Below are positions 1-8,175 of a stretch of DNA of 64,000 nt, one piece after another. Source of the stretch: CAVPOO01 sp963707015. GTDB lineage: Bacteria > Pseudomonadota > Gammaproteobacteria > Thiohalobacterales > Thiohalobacteraceae. Under the pieces are notes generated by a model, which was not told the DNA's origin, did no database searches, and was given only the letters and a program-made list of their open reading frames with translations. The stretch is from positions 62,001-126,000 of the forward strand of contig CAVPOO010000009.1 of the NCBI GenBank assembly GCA_963707015.1, read 5' to 3'. Position 1 is the stretch's first letter. Each line of letters begins with the position of its first letter. The translations under genes were made by a program, and so were the position numbers.

Positions 1-150
1 CTAACTCCCAACTCCCAACTCCTCAACTCCCAACTCCCAACTCCTCAACTCCTCAACTCCCAACTCCTAACTCCTAACTCCTAACTCCCAACTCCTAACT
101 CCTAACTCCTGACGCCTCACCCCTCACCCCTCACCCCTCACCCCTGACTT
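1..150. repeat. Low-complexity short tandem repeats downstream of mqo
   Basis: The first 110 bases are degenerate heptamers of the type aactccc/aactcct, followed by four 8-mers of the type cccctcac. They end one base before the stop codon of the minus-strand mqo gene, so they form its immediate 3' flank. No gene is visible. The array begins before the window, so its full length is unknown. Confidence 0.85.
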
Positions 151-1542
151 TCACTCATCCAGCATATGCCCGGTGAAGTCCTTGCGGGCGGCTTCGGTCT
201 GTTCGCCGAGCAGTTCCGCGCGGAACGCCGCCTCATCGATGCGCGCGCCCAGAAACGCCGCGATGGCGCGCATGTCGAATTCGGCGTTTTCCAGGCAGGA
301 TGTTCCGCCGGGCGACGGCGTCATGTTGAAAATAGCGCCCTTGCCGGTGTCAATCTTGGCTTCTCCCAACAACAGCTTGCGCTGGTCTTTGTCGATGATC
401 TGTGGCCGGATGCCGCCGACTCTGCGGGCAAAGCTCAGATCGCGGTAGCGCAGGCCCGGGATGATCTTGCGCGCATCCCTGAGGAACAGCAGCTTGCGGA
501 CGAAAGGCACCTCGAACAGCACATTCTTCAGCAGGTAGTTGCGAACGTCGGCGACGCGCACCAGGTCCCACAGCACCCTGGCGACACGTCTGTCAAAGCG
601 AAATACCCGCAGGAAATCCGGCAGGGTTCGATAGTTGTAGCGCTCGAGCAGCGGCAGGATCAGCGCGGTCGGACCAAAACGCGTCTTGCCGGGAACCAGC
701 ACGTCGGGGTCACCGTGTATTGCCGCGAAAGGCAGCTTGTCGTTCTGTACGGTATAGACCTTGCCGTTGAGAATCTGAGGCGTGAAATAGTAGCTGCCGG
801 CAACGGGCAGGCACGAGTAATCCAGTCCGTAACCGAGATCCTGTGCCAGCTTCAGGCTGTGCCCGCCGGCGCACACCACCAGTGAGCGCGCCTGGTAACA
901 GGTGCGACCCGTTTCGACCAGAAAACGCTGCGCTTCGATGCGTATGTGCCTGACCGTTTCATTGTAGTGAATGTCTATGGTCTTACCGTCGACGCGCTGG
1001 GCCTGGCGTGCAAAGGACCGCGACACGGCCTCAAAATCCACGGCGGTGTATTCGTCGACGGAACCGAGCGCAACCAGTTCTTCGTCGCGCAGGTGTCCGT
1101 CCGGCTTGACCACGACGGCGGGTTCGATCCTGGCGATGTCCTTTTTCTCCAGCAGCCGCAGCTGCGGGTAATGCGGCTGCAGACTGGCGAAGCGCTCGCG
1201 CAACAGCCGGCATTCACGCTCGCCAACCCCCAGGACCATCTTGGGATAGGCATAAATCAGGTGATCCCTGTCCGGTTGCTGCAGACAGTACCTGGCCAGC
1301 ATGTGCGCCGCACGCTGTACCTTGAGCGCCTTTTCCAGCGTATAGTTGGTCTCGATGTCACCGCAGTGCAGGGTCTGGCTGTTGTTGCTGGACAGCGAAT
1401 TGACGCGGGCGGGCGCGGCGTATTTTTCGATCATGCCGATGTGCTGGATATCGGTAAACCGCGCAGTCTCGTACAACAGGGCGGTGCCGGACACACCGGC
1501 GCCGATAATCAGCAGATCGTAGGGCTGGCTTTTCACGCTCAC
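151..1542 (-). CDS. mqo: Malate:quinone oxidoreductase, Helicobacter-type
   Basis: FAD-dependent, membrane-associated enzyme that oxidises malate to oxaloacetate and passes electrons to the quinone pool, replacing or supplementing NAD-linked malate dehydrogenase in the TCA cycle. The 463-residue product starts with a dinucleotide-binding motif (IIGAGVSG, about residues 12-19). It then follows the shorter Helicobacter/Campylobacter MQO group closely, with NSQT..GDIETNYT near residue 55, GYGLDYSCLPVAGSYYF near 238, KLPFAAIHGDPD near 270 and FNMTPSPGGTSCL near 408. The classical E. coli-type Mqo is longer and diverged. The start is GTG at 1542, without a strong ribosome-binding site; no in-frame ATG lies upstream of the FAD motif. 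The assignment rests on remembered family motifs. Confidence 0.9.
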   Translation of the reverse strand: MSVKSQPYDLLIIGAGVSGTALLYETARFTDIQHIGMIEKYAAPARVNSLSSNNSQTLHCGDIETNYTLEKALKVQRAAHMLARYCLQQPDRDHLIYAYPKMVLGVGERECRLLRERFASLQPHYPQLRLLEKKDIARIEPAVVVKPDGHLRDEELVALGSVDEYTAVDFEAVSRSFARQAQRVDGKTIDIHYNETVRHIRIEAQRFLVETGRTCYQARSLVVCAGGHSLKLAQDLGYGLDYSCLPVAGSYYFTPQILNGKVYTVQNDKLPFAAIHGDPDVLVPGKTRFGPTALILPLLERYNYRTLPDFLRVFRFDRRVARVLWDLVRVADVRNYLLKNVLFEVPFVRKLLFLRDARKIIPGLRYRDLSFARRVGGIRPQIIDKDQRKLLLGEAKIDTGKGAIFNMTPSPGGTSCLENAEFDMRAIAAFLGARIDEAAFRAELLGEQTEAARKDFTGHMLDE

Positions 1543-1577
1543 AGCGCTGGCGTCTATCGCTTACGGGCCCGCCAACT

Positions 1578-1922
1578 TCAGGTCTTGGTGGGTGTAGTGC
1601 CGGGGGGTACCAGGTTCACCGGAAACGGCGTGACATTTCCGCCCGAGTCACTCACCGAAATGATCTTGTTGGGACCGGCCTTTTCAACCTCGTCGATACG
1701 GATGACTGCCTGAAGGGGAATGTAGGTGCGTTTCACCCCGCTGAATTCACCCTTGAGCTTTTCTTCGGCGGGGTCAACCAGCAGCCTGGAACGCTCACCG
1801 AAAATGAAACCCTCGACCTCGATGAAGGTGTACATGCTGCTTTGCCCCACCTTCTCGGCATAGATCTCATACACATTACCCTGGTTATGGAAAACGACCC
1901 GATAGATATGTTTGCTGGTCAT
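1578..1922 (-). CDS. DUF1820 family protein
   Basis: Small conserved gammaproteobacterial protein of unknown function, 114 residues from the ATG at 1922. A TTG two codons upstream is possible, but GGAAG lies about 10 bases before the ATG. Typical DUF1820 features are IYRVVFHNQGNVYEIYA at the N-terminus, the FGERSRLLVDPAEEKLK core and RTYIPLQAVIRIDEVEK. It has no signal peptide or membrane segment, so it is probably cytoplasmic. It lies 35 bp upstream of mqo on the same strand and may be cotranscribed with it. Confidence 0.88.
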   Translation of the reverse strand: MTSKHIYRVVFHNQGNVYEIYAEKVGQSSMYTFIEVEGFIFGERSRLLVDPAEEKLKGEFSGVKRTYIPLQAVIRIDEVEKAGPNKIISVSDSGGNVTPFPVNLVPPGTTPTKT

Positions 1923-2050
1923 GCGCAAGGGGCTTCCGGCTGATTGATGAGGGAGTATATCAAATCGCGGATGTCGCGTGCCCGCGGCTGCCGGGCGGAT
2001 AACTCTTCAGAGCGGGCCGGACTGCAGCCTTGACCTCGACCCAAAGCAAA

Positions 2051-2066
2051 GCCGCCCGCAGGCGGC
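2051..2066 (-). terminator. Perfect 6-bp GC hairpin, possible terminator
   Basis: GCCGCC-CGCA-GGCGGC. Read on the minus strand it is followed by TTTGCTTTGGG, a poor T-tract. The flanks, including the neighbouring TATCGGA, closely resemble those of the hairpin at 31640-31655, so this may be an RNA element rather than a simple terminator. The rest of 1923-2290 shows no gene. Confidence 0.4.
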
Positions 2067-2292
2067 TCTGCTATCGGAAGATGTCCCTATCTCTGGGGGC
2101 CGCGAGTCCAGGCGGCCGTCCGACGAGGGTGACTATAAGCCAACGGGCTCGGGGTATCTGTGAACAATTGTTAAGGACCTGTTGACGCGAATTGCGCGTC
2201 AGCGACGGCGAGCCCTGTTTCCAAGGCAAGGCCGAGGGCCCGGACGGCATGCGATACGCTGGATGCTAGTACTCTTTCGACTTGACAATAAC

Positions 2293-2436
2293 GGCTGCTG
2301 ACAAATCAAGCGGAGTGCCAGCATTGTTTTTTTAGCCACGGAATCCACGGAAGGACACGGAAAAATTCTACTGAGTGTTGGTTCTTTCCGTGTTTTTCCG
2401 TGGATTCCGTGGCCATACTATCCGTCATCATAAGCT
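2293..2436. repeat. Palindromic 'ccacgg' repeat, copy 1
   Basis: The core palindrome is 2335-2413, with arms GCCACGGAATCCACGGAA and its reverse complement plus a shared GACACGGAAA segment. The flank containing GCTGACAAAT and GAGTGCCA is shared with the copies at 58282-58520 and 62285-62364. A short open frame in it (MATESTEKHGKN) is a by-product of the repeat and is not called as a gene. Confidence 0.85.
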
Positions 2437-2448
2437 TGAAAAAGCAGT

Positions 2449-2613
2449 AGGAGCCTGTCGGACTTAGGGGTTCGTGACGAGGCAGGTGGGAGAGTGAGCA
2501 CAAAGCGTCACGCTTTCGAGGCGCATAGTGTGCCCTACGCAACGAGAAAGCGGGACGCTTTGGGCCGCTCTCCCACCGCCGCAGTAGAATCAGCCTGAGT
2601 CCGACAGACTCCT
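2449..2613. mobile_element. 165-bp MITE-like element, copy 1
   Basis: Starts AGGAGCCTGTCGGACTTAG and ends with the near-perfect inverse (two mismatches). It is the same length as, and nearly identical to, the element at 56471-56635. The interior holds no protein-coding capacity. Its outer bases supply the last two bases of the TAG stop of the adjacent minus-strand methyltransferase gene. Confidence 0.85.
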
Positions 2614-3403
2614 AGCCCCCGGGACAAGGCCGCAAGATGAAAAAGTACTGATAGGGCAGGAAGTCCGGGCGATCCACGCTACACAGGCCGGCCCGCGCCG
2701 CTTCCTGCGCCACCTGCGCGGCAGTCAGTTTCCACTCGGGCTTCGGCCCGCGCGGCAGCGGCTGTTTGCGCCAGTCGATGATCGCAATGCGTCCTCCCGG
2801 TTTGAGTTTGTCCTGCAGATGGCTGAGATAGTCCACGCGCGGCCCGATCATGTGGTAGGTGTTGCACAGGAAGATCAGGTCGCAGCACGCCGCAGGCAGG
2901 TGCGAATCGGTCGGCGTGGCGGTGACGGTCTGCAGATTTCGGATGCCCTCGCTGCGGGCGCGCGCATCGAGATAGGTCAGCAGCGCGGGTTCGATATCGA
3001 CCGCGAAGACATGCCCGGCATGACCCAGCACGCGGGCGAAGCGCCGCGCAAAATACCCCGTCGCGGCACCGACATCGGCGACTACGGCGCCTGGCGCAAG
3101 ACCGAGGCTGGCAATGACCCGCTCCGGCATCTGGTAACGGTCGCGCTGCGGGTTCTCGAAGATCGGTGCCCAGCGCTGCACGTCACCGAACCGATAGGGG
3201 ACCGCAAGTGCCTCCTCCGGGCTGAGCCCGGCAGCCCCTGCCAGGGCGCTGCCCAGCGCCGCGAGCAGCAGCAAGGCGGCTGCCTGCCTGCGCCCGCCGC
3301 GGGCGTTGCGGCGGGCGCAGGGCGTCTGCGCCGGGCCCTTCGACGTGCGCGCTGCTGTCCGGAGCCGGTTCATACGGTGATTATGCCAGCACTGGCGCTG
3401 CAT
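2612..3403 (-). CDS. Exported class I SAM-dependent methyltransferase
   Basis: The Rossmann-fold methyltransferase core carries motif I VVADVGAATGYFARRFA, an acidic VFAVDIEPALL end of strand beta2, a DLIFLCNTYH strand beta4 and a KPGGRIAIIDWRK post-motif. The N-terminus has a basic stretch then LLLLAALGSALAGAAG, suggesting export or membrane attachment. The ATG at 3403 overlaps the upstream hydrolase stop (TGATG), implying translational coupling; an ATG at 3373 would give a shorter leader. The substrate is unknown. The TAG stop uses two bases of the adjacent 165-bp MITE. Confidence 0.8.
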   Translation of the reverse strand: MQRQCWHNHRMNRLRTAARTSKGPAQTPCARRNARGGRRQAAALLLLAALGSALAGAAGLSPEEALAVPYRFGDVQRWAPIFENPQRDRYQMPERVIASLGLAPGAVVADVGAATGYFARRFARVLGHAGHVFAVDIEPALLTYLDARARSEGIRNLQTVTATPTDSHLPAACCDLIFLCNTYHMIGPRVDYLSHLQDKLKPGGRIAIIDWRKQPLPRGPKPEWKLTAAQVAQEAARAGLCSVDRPDFLPYQYFFILRPCPGG

Positions 3404-4302
3404 CAGGGGTTCGTGCTGTCTTCCCGGAGCAGGAAGGACCTGACGCTCTGCAGGCGCCGGTCCGTCCTGCCGTCCATGAAGGGATGGCCCAGTTCGGCGT
3501 CCTGCACCACCGTCGCTCCCCGGGTGCGGGCCACGGCCACTAACTCGGCGGAGTGCTTTGGCGTTACGACCCGGTCCTGCCGGCCGGTGATAAGCAGCAG
3601 GTGCGACGCATGCTCCGGCAGTGTGTTGACCGGATCATGCGTGGCGGGGCAGCCGTAACCGGACAGGCGGCTGGGGGTGGAATCGATGACCACCCGGTAA
3701 CGGCCGGGTTTGCCCTTCAGCGCGTCCAGCAGCACGATGCCGCCGAACGACATGCCGTAAAAACGCCGCTCCGAATAGGCCTGTGCATCGAGATGGTCGA
3801 TGATCTCGCCATAGTCGCTCAGTATGGCCGCGAGCCTGCGCCGGCCCGGCGAGCGGCCATAACCGCGATAATCAAAAATGTAAACGTCGTAACCGGCCCT
3901 GGCGAAGGCCCGGAACTGCCCGATAATCTGGTCCGCCAGCATGGCATTGCCTTGTGCGACCAGCAGATAACCGCGCGGGCTGTCCGCGTCACCCTGCGCC
4001 AATGCGGCCCCGAGCTTATAGCCGCGCAGGGTGCGCCCATCCAGGGTTGTCAGGGAGACATCCTCGACACCGGCAAGACCCGCCACGCGCGAGGGATCGG
4101 GGCCGCCTGCCGCGCGGCTCCAGAGCCAGAAGGCGAGCGGTTCCTTGAATCCGCAGACGGAGCGCTCCAGATTCGGCGACTCGTGCCGGGCAGGACTGGC
4201 GGCACAGGAGAGCAGGAATGCCAGGAAGGCATAGCGCCCAAGGCCCCGCCCGAAACACGCGCGCGCAGGGTCTGCCCACATCTTTTTCACGGGCCCGTGC
4301 AC
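3403..4302 (-). CDS. Alpha/beta-hydrolase lipoprotein
   Basis: A hydrolase of the serine alpha/beta fold, similar in layout to BEM46/ABHD-like esterases. The nucleophile elbow is GMSFGG (about residue 182), the acid is probably Asp in GRQDRVV, and the histidine is in LGHPFM. A DYRGYGRSPG segment follows the third strand. The N-terminus AFLAFLLSC resembles a lipobox with Cys near residue 33, so it is likely an envelope lipoprotein. It is translationally coupled to the downstream exported methyltransferase. The start could be 4302 or the internal Met eight codons later. The substrate is not predictable. Confidence 0.8.
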   Translation of the reverse strand: MHGPVKKMWADPARACFGRGLGRYAFLAFLLSCAASPARHESPNLERSVCGFKEPLAFWLWSRAAGGPDPSRVAGLAGVEDVSLTTLDGRTLRGYKLGAALAQGDADSPRGYLLVAQGNAMLADQIIGQFRAFARAGYDVYIFDYRGYGRSPGRRRLAAILSDYGEIIDHLDAQAYSERRFYGMSFGGIVLLDALKGKPGRYRVVIDSTPSRLSGYGCPATHDPVNTLPEHASHLLLITGRQDRVVTPKHSAELVAVARTRGATVVQDAELGHPFMDGRTDRRLQSVRSFLLREDSTNP

Positions 4303-4440
4303 GCGGGTATTGTAACGGTTCCCGGCGGATCGGGCCGTGTCGATACTGGCGCTTGCCCGGAACGGGTACCGGACGGGTCCGGGGATTCGTACACCCGGTT
4401 GATGATGTTAAATTACCAGGCCGCTTACGGGAGTGAAGAA

Positions 4441-4953
4441 ATGGACGTACGCAGTGCCGGCATTCTCCTGTTCCGATACAAACGCCGCAGGCTGGAAGTC
4501 CTGCTGGGCCACCCGGGCGGGCCGTTCTGGGCGGACAAGGACGCCGGAGCCTGGTCGATCCCCAAGGGGCTGATCGAAGACGCTGAAGACCCGCTGGGTG
4601 CTGCGAAGAGAGAGTTCCAGGAGGAGACGGGTTTCGCGGTGGCAGGTGACTTCATCGAGCTGGGAACGCTGCGGCAGCCAAGTCGAAAGACAATTTTTGT
4701 CTGGGCGCTCGAGGAAGATATCGACGAAACCGGGGTGGTGAGCAACACCTTTGCGCTGGAATGGCCAAAAAGCTCGGGGAAGATCCAGCACTATCCGGAG
4801 ATTGACAGGGCCGACTGGTTTGGTCTGGACGAGGCGCGGGTCAGGATAGCCAGGGGCCAGGCAGGCTTTCTGGACCGTCTGGTGGAGAAACTGCAGGAGA
4901 AACAGGGGGTGGCGGGATCGGGGCCGGTGTCCGGCGAGACGCCGGAACGTTGA
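4441..4953 (+). CDS. NUDIX hydrolase
   Basis: 170-residue NUDIX protein that hydrolyses a nucleoside-diphosphate-linked or related pyrophosphate substrate. The complete Nudix box runs from GLIEDAE to REFQEETGF and has every conserved Gly, Glu and Arg. GHPGGPFWADKDAGAWSIPKG is typical of the subgroup of predicted NTP pyrophosphohydrolases. The start ATG is preceded by GGGAG at good spacing. It is transcribed alone, divergently from the hydrolase-methyltransferase pair. Confidence 0.9.
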   Translation: MDVRSAGILLFRYKRRRLEVLLGHPGGPFWADKDAGAWSIPKGLIEDAEDPLGAAKREFQEETGFAVAGDFIELGTLRQPSRKTIFVWALEEDIDETGVVSNTFALEWPKSSGKIQHYPEIDRADWFGLDEARVRIARGQAGFLDRLVEKLQEKQGVAGSGPVSGETPER

Positions 4954-5151
4954 ACCGGCGCTGTCCGGATGCGGTGGCTCAAGCCTGCCCGGGTGCAGCG
5001 GGGTCGTGAGGGCAGGGGGTCGGCATCGGGTCAGGGGCGGGTAAACGGCAAGATCGGCGCCGTGTCAGCGCCGCCGCCGGTTGAAAACACCGTCCGATTT
5101 GGCAATGATGGCAGCCTTCAGCCATGACATCTGCGAATTCGAGAGGCGACT

Positions 5152-6792
5152 ATGGGCGCTACGGTCGGGAGTGAGGCGCGGGAAGTATCTCCGGAGAAGG
5201 CGAAGAAGGCTAACAAGAAGAGCAATAAGAAGGGCGCGAAGCCCGCCGCCACGGATACGCCGTCCGGCGATGCACCACTGAAGAAGAAGGCCGTCAGCAA
5301 GAAGGCTGCCGCCAGTAAGAAAGACACCCGAAAAAAGGTCGCGACGAAGAAGAGCGCAGACAAGGACAAGACAGCCGCCGGACGCAGGCGCAAATCCAGT
5401 CAAGACAAATCGGCCGCCGCGCCGGGCCCGCGTATCGAGCCGCCAGCCCCCGACGAGGCACGCGTCGAGTTCCCCGCTGCAGGCGCGGCAGTGACCACCG
5501 CCATGCCAGGCGCTGCCTCTGCCGGCGCAGCGCCAGGTGATCCGAATTCGCTGTCGTGGATGGCCGCCCAGGCCGTCAAGGCGCTCAATGCCGTCAAGGC
5601 CGCCCAGGCCGAACAGGCGGCGGCGGAGAGGGCCAGCCAGAAGGCGGTCGAGGTTGCAGAGACCACCCCTTCGGCCGGGGCGTTCACGCCCGAGTCGGCA
5701 CAAGCGGAAGTCGGGGACGACAGGGTCGAGATACCGGCGGCGCAGGACAGGCCGGACAAAGCCGCTGCCGCCAGGCCGGAGAAACCCCGCAAGTCCGGTA
5801 AGCCGAAACGTGTCAAAGAACCGGTGGTGGCCGATCTGGCTGGCGTCGCGCCCGCGCAAGGGGAATCCCCAGACATGCCACTCGTGACGCCACCCGTGCA
5901 GGGCGAACCATTCGCCGCGACACTGCCGGCGCCGGAGGCGGGCGGGATTGACGTGGCTGCCGGCAATGCCGTCGCGGTCACAGTGTCCGAGGAACCGGCG
6001 CCGGTTGAGGCCGACGCCGAGGCGCGGCCGGTTCCGCTGCCAGAGCCCGTGCAGCAGCAGCCGGAACAGGGCGCCCCGGAGCATGCGCCGGTGACGCCAC
6101 CCGCACATGAGCTCGCCGCCGCTGCGGCCACCCGGCGTCGCTCGCCCGTGCGTCCGATGGTCATGGTCGGCCTCGTCGCGGTGGTCGGCGTGCTGGCTTA
6201 CCGCTACTGGAACACCGGACAAGACGCCCTGCCAACCGCACCGCCCGCAGACGAATCGCGTGTCGGGCAGACCCTGGATCCGCCCGCATCGGTGCCGGTA
6301 GCCCCTGTGATCGGCGCGGCCGCGTCAGCCCCGCCGTCGGCATCAGCGCCGCCGTCGGTGTCAGCTCCGCCGTCGGCATCAGCTTCGCGGTCGGCATCAG
6401 CTTCGCGGTCGGTGTCAGCTTCGCCGTCAGCGGCAGCACCGGCAGCGAAGGCCGGGTCGGCAGAACCGGTCGCGCCGGCAGCCGATGCGCCCGGGCAGGA
6501 GCAGGCCGCCCAGGCGGCGCTGGTGGTTCCCCTCGAAGCCGCGGATCCGCAGGAACCAGAGTCGCCCCCGGTTGTCGTTGCCACTCCCCCGGAGACGCAG
6601 ACCGCTCAGCCCGAGCCGGCGCAGCCGCAGCCGCAGCCGAAAGCGCCGGACGTGGCGGCCGTGATCGAGCAGCCCGCGAGGCCAGCCGCGCCGCGGCCGC
6701 AGTACCGACCACCCGGCTACGGATATTACCCACCACCAGCGTCCTGGCCGCGCTACTATGGGCCGGCTTATCCGCAGCTGCCCTCCCGCTAG
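5152..6792 (+). CDS. Membrane protein with histone-H1-like Lys/Ala-rich N-terminus
   Basis: 546-residue low-complexity protein without a recognised enzymatic domain. Residues about 15-85 are dense Lys/Ala (KKAVSKKAAASKK), resembling histone-H1-like or phasin-like nucleic-acid-binding tails. An Ala/Pro/Glu-rich region follows. A single hydrophobic segment lies near residues 333-350 (MVMVGLVAVVGVLAYRY), then a Ser/Ala/Pro repeat and a Pro/Tyr-rich tail (YGYYPPPASWPRYYG). With no signal peptide, the basic domain should be cytoplasmic and the Pro-rich tail periplasmic. The ATG has GAGAGG upstream. The function is unknown. Confidence 0.75.
   Translation: MGATVGSEAREVSPEKAKKANKKSNKKGAKPAATDTPSGDAPLKKKAVSKKAAASKKDTRKKVATKKSADKDKTAAGRRRKSSQDKSAAAPGPRIEPPAPDEARVEFPAAGAAVTTAMPGAASAGAAPGDPNSLSWMAAQAVKALNAVKAAQAEQAAAERASQKAVEVAETTPSAGAFTPESAQAEVGDDRVEIPAAQDRPDKAAAARPEKPRKSGKPKRVKEPVVADLAGVAPAQGESPDMPLVTPPVQGEPFAATLPAPEAGGIDVAAGNAVAVTVSEEPAPVEADAEARPVPLPEPVQQQPEQGAPEHAPVTPPAHELAAAAATRRRSPVRPMVMVGLVAVVGVLAYRYWNTGQDALPTAPPADESRVGQTLDPPASVPVAPVIGAAASAPPSASAPPSVSAPPSASASRSASASRSVSASPSAAAPAAKAGSAEPVAPAADAPGQEQAAQAALVVPLEAADPQEPESPPVVVATPPETQTAQPEPAQPQPQPKAPDVAAVIEQPARPAAPRPQYRPPGYGYYPPPASWPRYYGPAYPQLPSR
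6325..6432 (+). repeat. Six 18-bp tandem repeats inside a gene
   Basis: Units start at 6325, 6343, 6361, 6379, 6397 and 6415 with the pattern tcagc-cgc-gtcggYR. They encode the SAPPSA/SASRSA repeats after the membrane segment of the H1-like protein. The in-frame unit length allows copy-number change without frameshift. Confidence 0.85.
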
Positions 6793-6875
6793 CCGGGGGC
6801 CGACACGGCTGAAGGGGGCAATGCCGGTACGGTGGGGAGTCCGTCTTGTGAGGCGACGCAGCGAAGGCAGGCGTG

Positions 6876-7313
6876 ATGAACGACGCGAAAAACAGCATCC
6901 TTGAGCAGTTGCGCCGCAACACCGTGGCGCTGATCAGCCTGGTGGTGGCCATCAGCAGTCTGAGCTATAACACGTGGCGCAACGAAGCAACGGAGGAAAA
7001 CCGCAATCTGCGCGTTGCCGCCTTCGAGATCCTGCTCAAGCTGGGCGAGTTACAGCAGGTGGTGTTCCACAGTCACTATGACCAGGACCTCGAGAAAGGC
7101 AATCCCAGAACCGGCTGGGCCTATGCCCTGACCATCCGCGATCTGGCACGGGTGCTGCCGGCGCCCATGCCGGGTGAAGCGGAGGCGCTGCTCAAGGTAT
7201 GGGGGGACAACTGGGTGGGTCTGGGTGAAGAGCAGCAGCAGGCGGACGCGATCATGTCCGCGCTGGAACATACCCGCAGTGAAACGCTGGGCTTGCTGCA
7301 ATCCCTGGATTGA
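6876..7313 (+). CDS. Small protein with one N-terminal membrane segment
   Basis: 145 residues from ATG 6876 (a GTG one codon earlier is possible). One hydrophobic segment (VALISLVVAISSLSYNTW, about residues 17-34) is followed by a helical, charged domain (ATEENRNLRVAAFEILLKLGELQQVVF). This looks like a membrane-tethered helical protein. I do not recognise a family. It lies 83 bp after the H1-like gene on the same strand. Confidence 0.7.
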   Translation: MNDAKNSILEQLRRNTVALISLVVAISSLSYNTWRNEATEENRNLRVAAFEILLKLGELQQVVFHSHYDQDLEKGNPRTGWAYALTIRDLARVLPAPMPGEAEALLKVWGDNWVGLGEEQQQADAIMSALEHTRSETLGLLQSLD

Positions 7314-7374
7314 CAGACGCGTGGTGCCGCGAGGATGAATCGTCTCTGAGCGAAACGGCACTGAATCAAATCGA

Positions 7375-7474
7375 AATGCAGGGTGGGTTAGCGTTTCGTG
7401 CGTAACCCACCAGGCGTTGCGAAGCCCATCCGGTGGGTTAGGGCACAAACGGCGTGCCTGACCCTCCCTGCATT
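7375..7474. repeat. Palindromic 'gtgggtta' repeat, copy 1
   Basis: About 100 bp, bounded by aatgcagggtggg and its imperfect inverse, with internal gtaacccaccaggcgttgcgaag and ccggtgggtta. It is homologous to 7913-8045, so the two copies bracket the DUF1244 gene. It resembles REP/MITE-type intergenic elements. Confidence 0.85.
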
Positions 7475-7552
7475 CATTATGGAACCGCTTGAGTCAGTGC
7501 CATTCGCCTCTGAGTCTGCCGGTTGTGACGATGTGAGTTAAGGAGTACAGCG

Positions 7553-7876
7553 ATGGACGACAAGATCCGTATCGAGCTCGAAGCGGCCGCCTTCCGCGGC
7601 CTGGTGGAGCATCTGCGGCGCCGCACCGATGTCCAGAACATCGACCTCATGAACCTGGCCGGGTTTTGCCGCAACTGCCTGTCGAAGTGGTACCGTGCGG
7701 CGGCGCAGGAGCGCGGCATCGAGATGAGCTATGACGAGGCGCGCGAAACTGTCTACGGCATGCCCTATCGCGAGTGGGCGGGTAAATACCAGACGGAGGC
7801 GACACAGGAACAGCAGCAGAAATTCGAAGAGACCAAGCCCCTGCACGCCTTCATCAGCGGGCATCAGAAACAGTAA
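7553..7876 (+). CDS. DUF1244 family protein
   Basis: 107-residue conserved proteobacterial protein. The family signature is nearly complete: FRGLVEHLRRRTDVQNIDLMNLAGFCRNCLSKWY, then YGMPYREWAGKYQ. The paired cysteines in FCRNC and the short length match the family. Its function is not established. The ATG is preceded by AAGGAG. It is flanked on both sides by copies of the same palindromic repeat. Confidence 0.92.
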   Translation: MDDKIRIELEAAAFRGLVEHLRRRTDVQNIDLMNLAGFCRNCLSKWYRAAAQERGIEMSYDEARETVYGMPYREWAGKYQTEATQEQQQKFEETKPLHAFISGHQKQ

Positions 7877-7912
7877 TCGTGTTAGGGATCGAATGGCACG
7901 TACTCAAGTCCA

Positions 7913-8045
7913 AATGTAGGGTGGGTTAGCGCTTTTTGCGTAACCCACCAGGCGTTGCGAAGCAACACGATGAATATTTGATGCGTGCCTGCTGGCACAT
8001 CCGGTGGGTTACGGCACAAACGGCGTGCCTGACCCACCCTACATT
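7913..8045. repeat. Palindromic 'gtgggtta' repeat, copy 2
   Basis: Bounded by aatgtagggtgggtta and its inverse. It is longer than copy 1 by about 33 bp in the loop (around 7965-8000), with otherwise near-identical blocks. Confidence 0.85.
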
Positions 8046-8175
8046 GTAAGTGCCATTCCTGATTAGGGATCCTTTAGCGAAGACTAACGCAGCGGCGTTC
8101 CGTATGTTATGCCCGTTGGACTGGACCACAACGCCGCGCTGGTGCGAGCAAGCGGCAGGAGGATGACAGACAACC

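Noticed and set aside
1..150. Possible CRISPR-like array
   Set aside because: Units are 7-8 bp with no spacers; simple low-complexity repeats. No CRISPR array was seen anywhere in the window.
2306..2542. Open frame containing MATESTEKHGKN
   Set aside because: It is the translation of the 'ccacgg' palindrome and recurs at the other two copies; not a gene.
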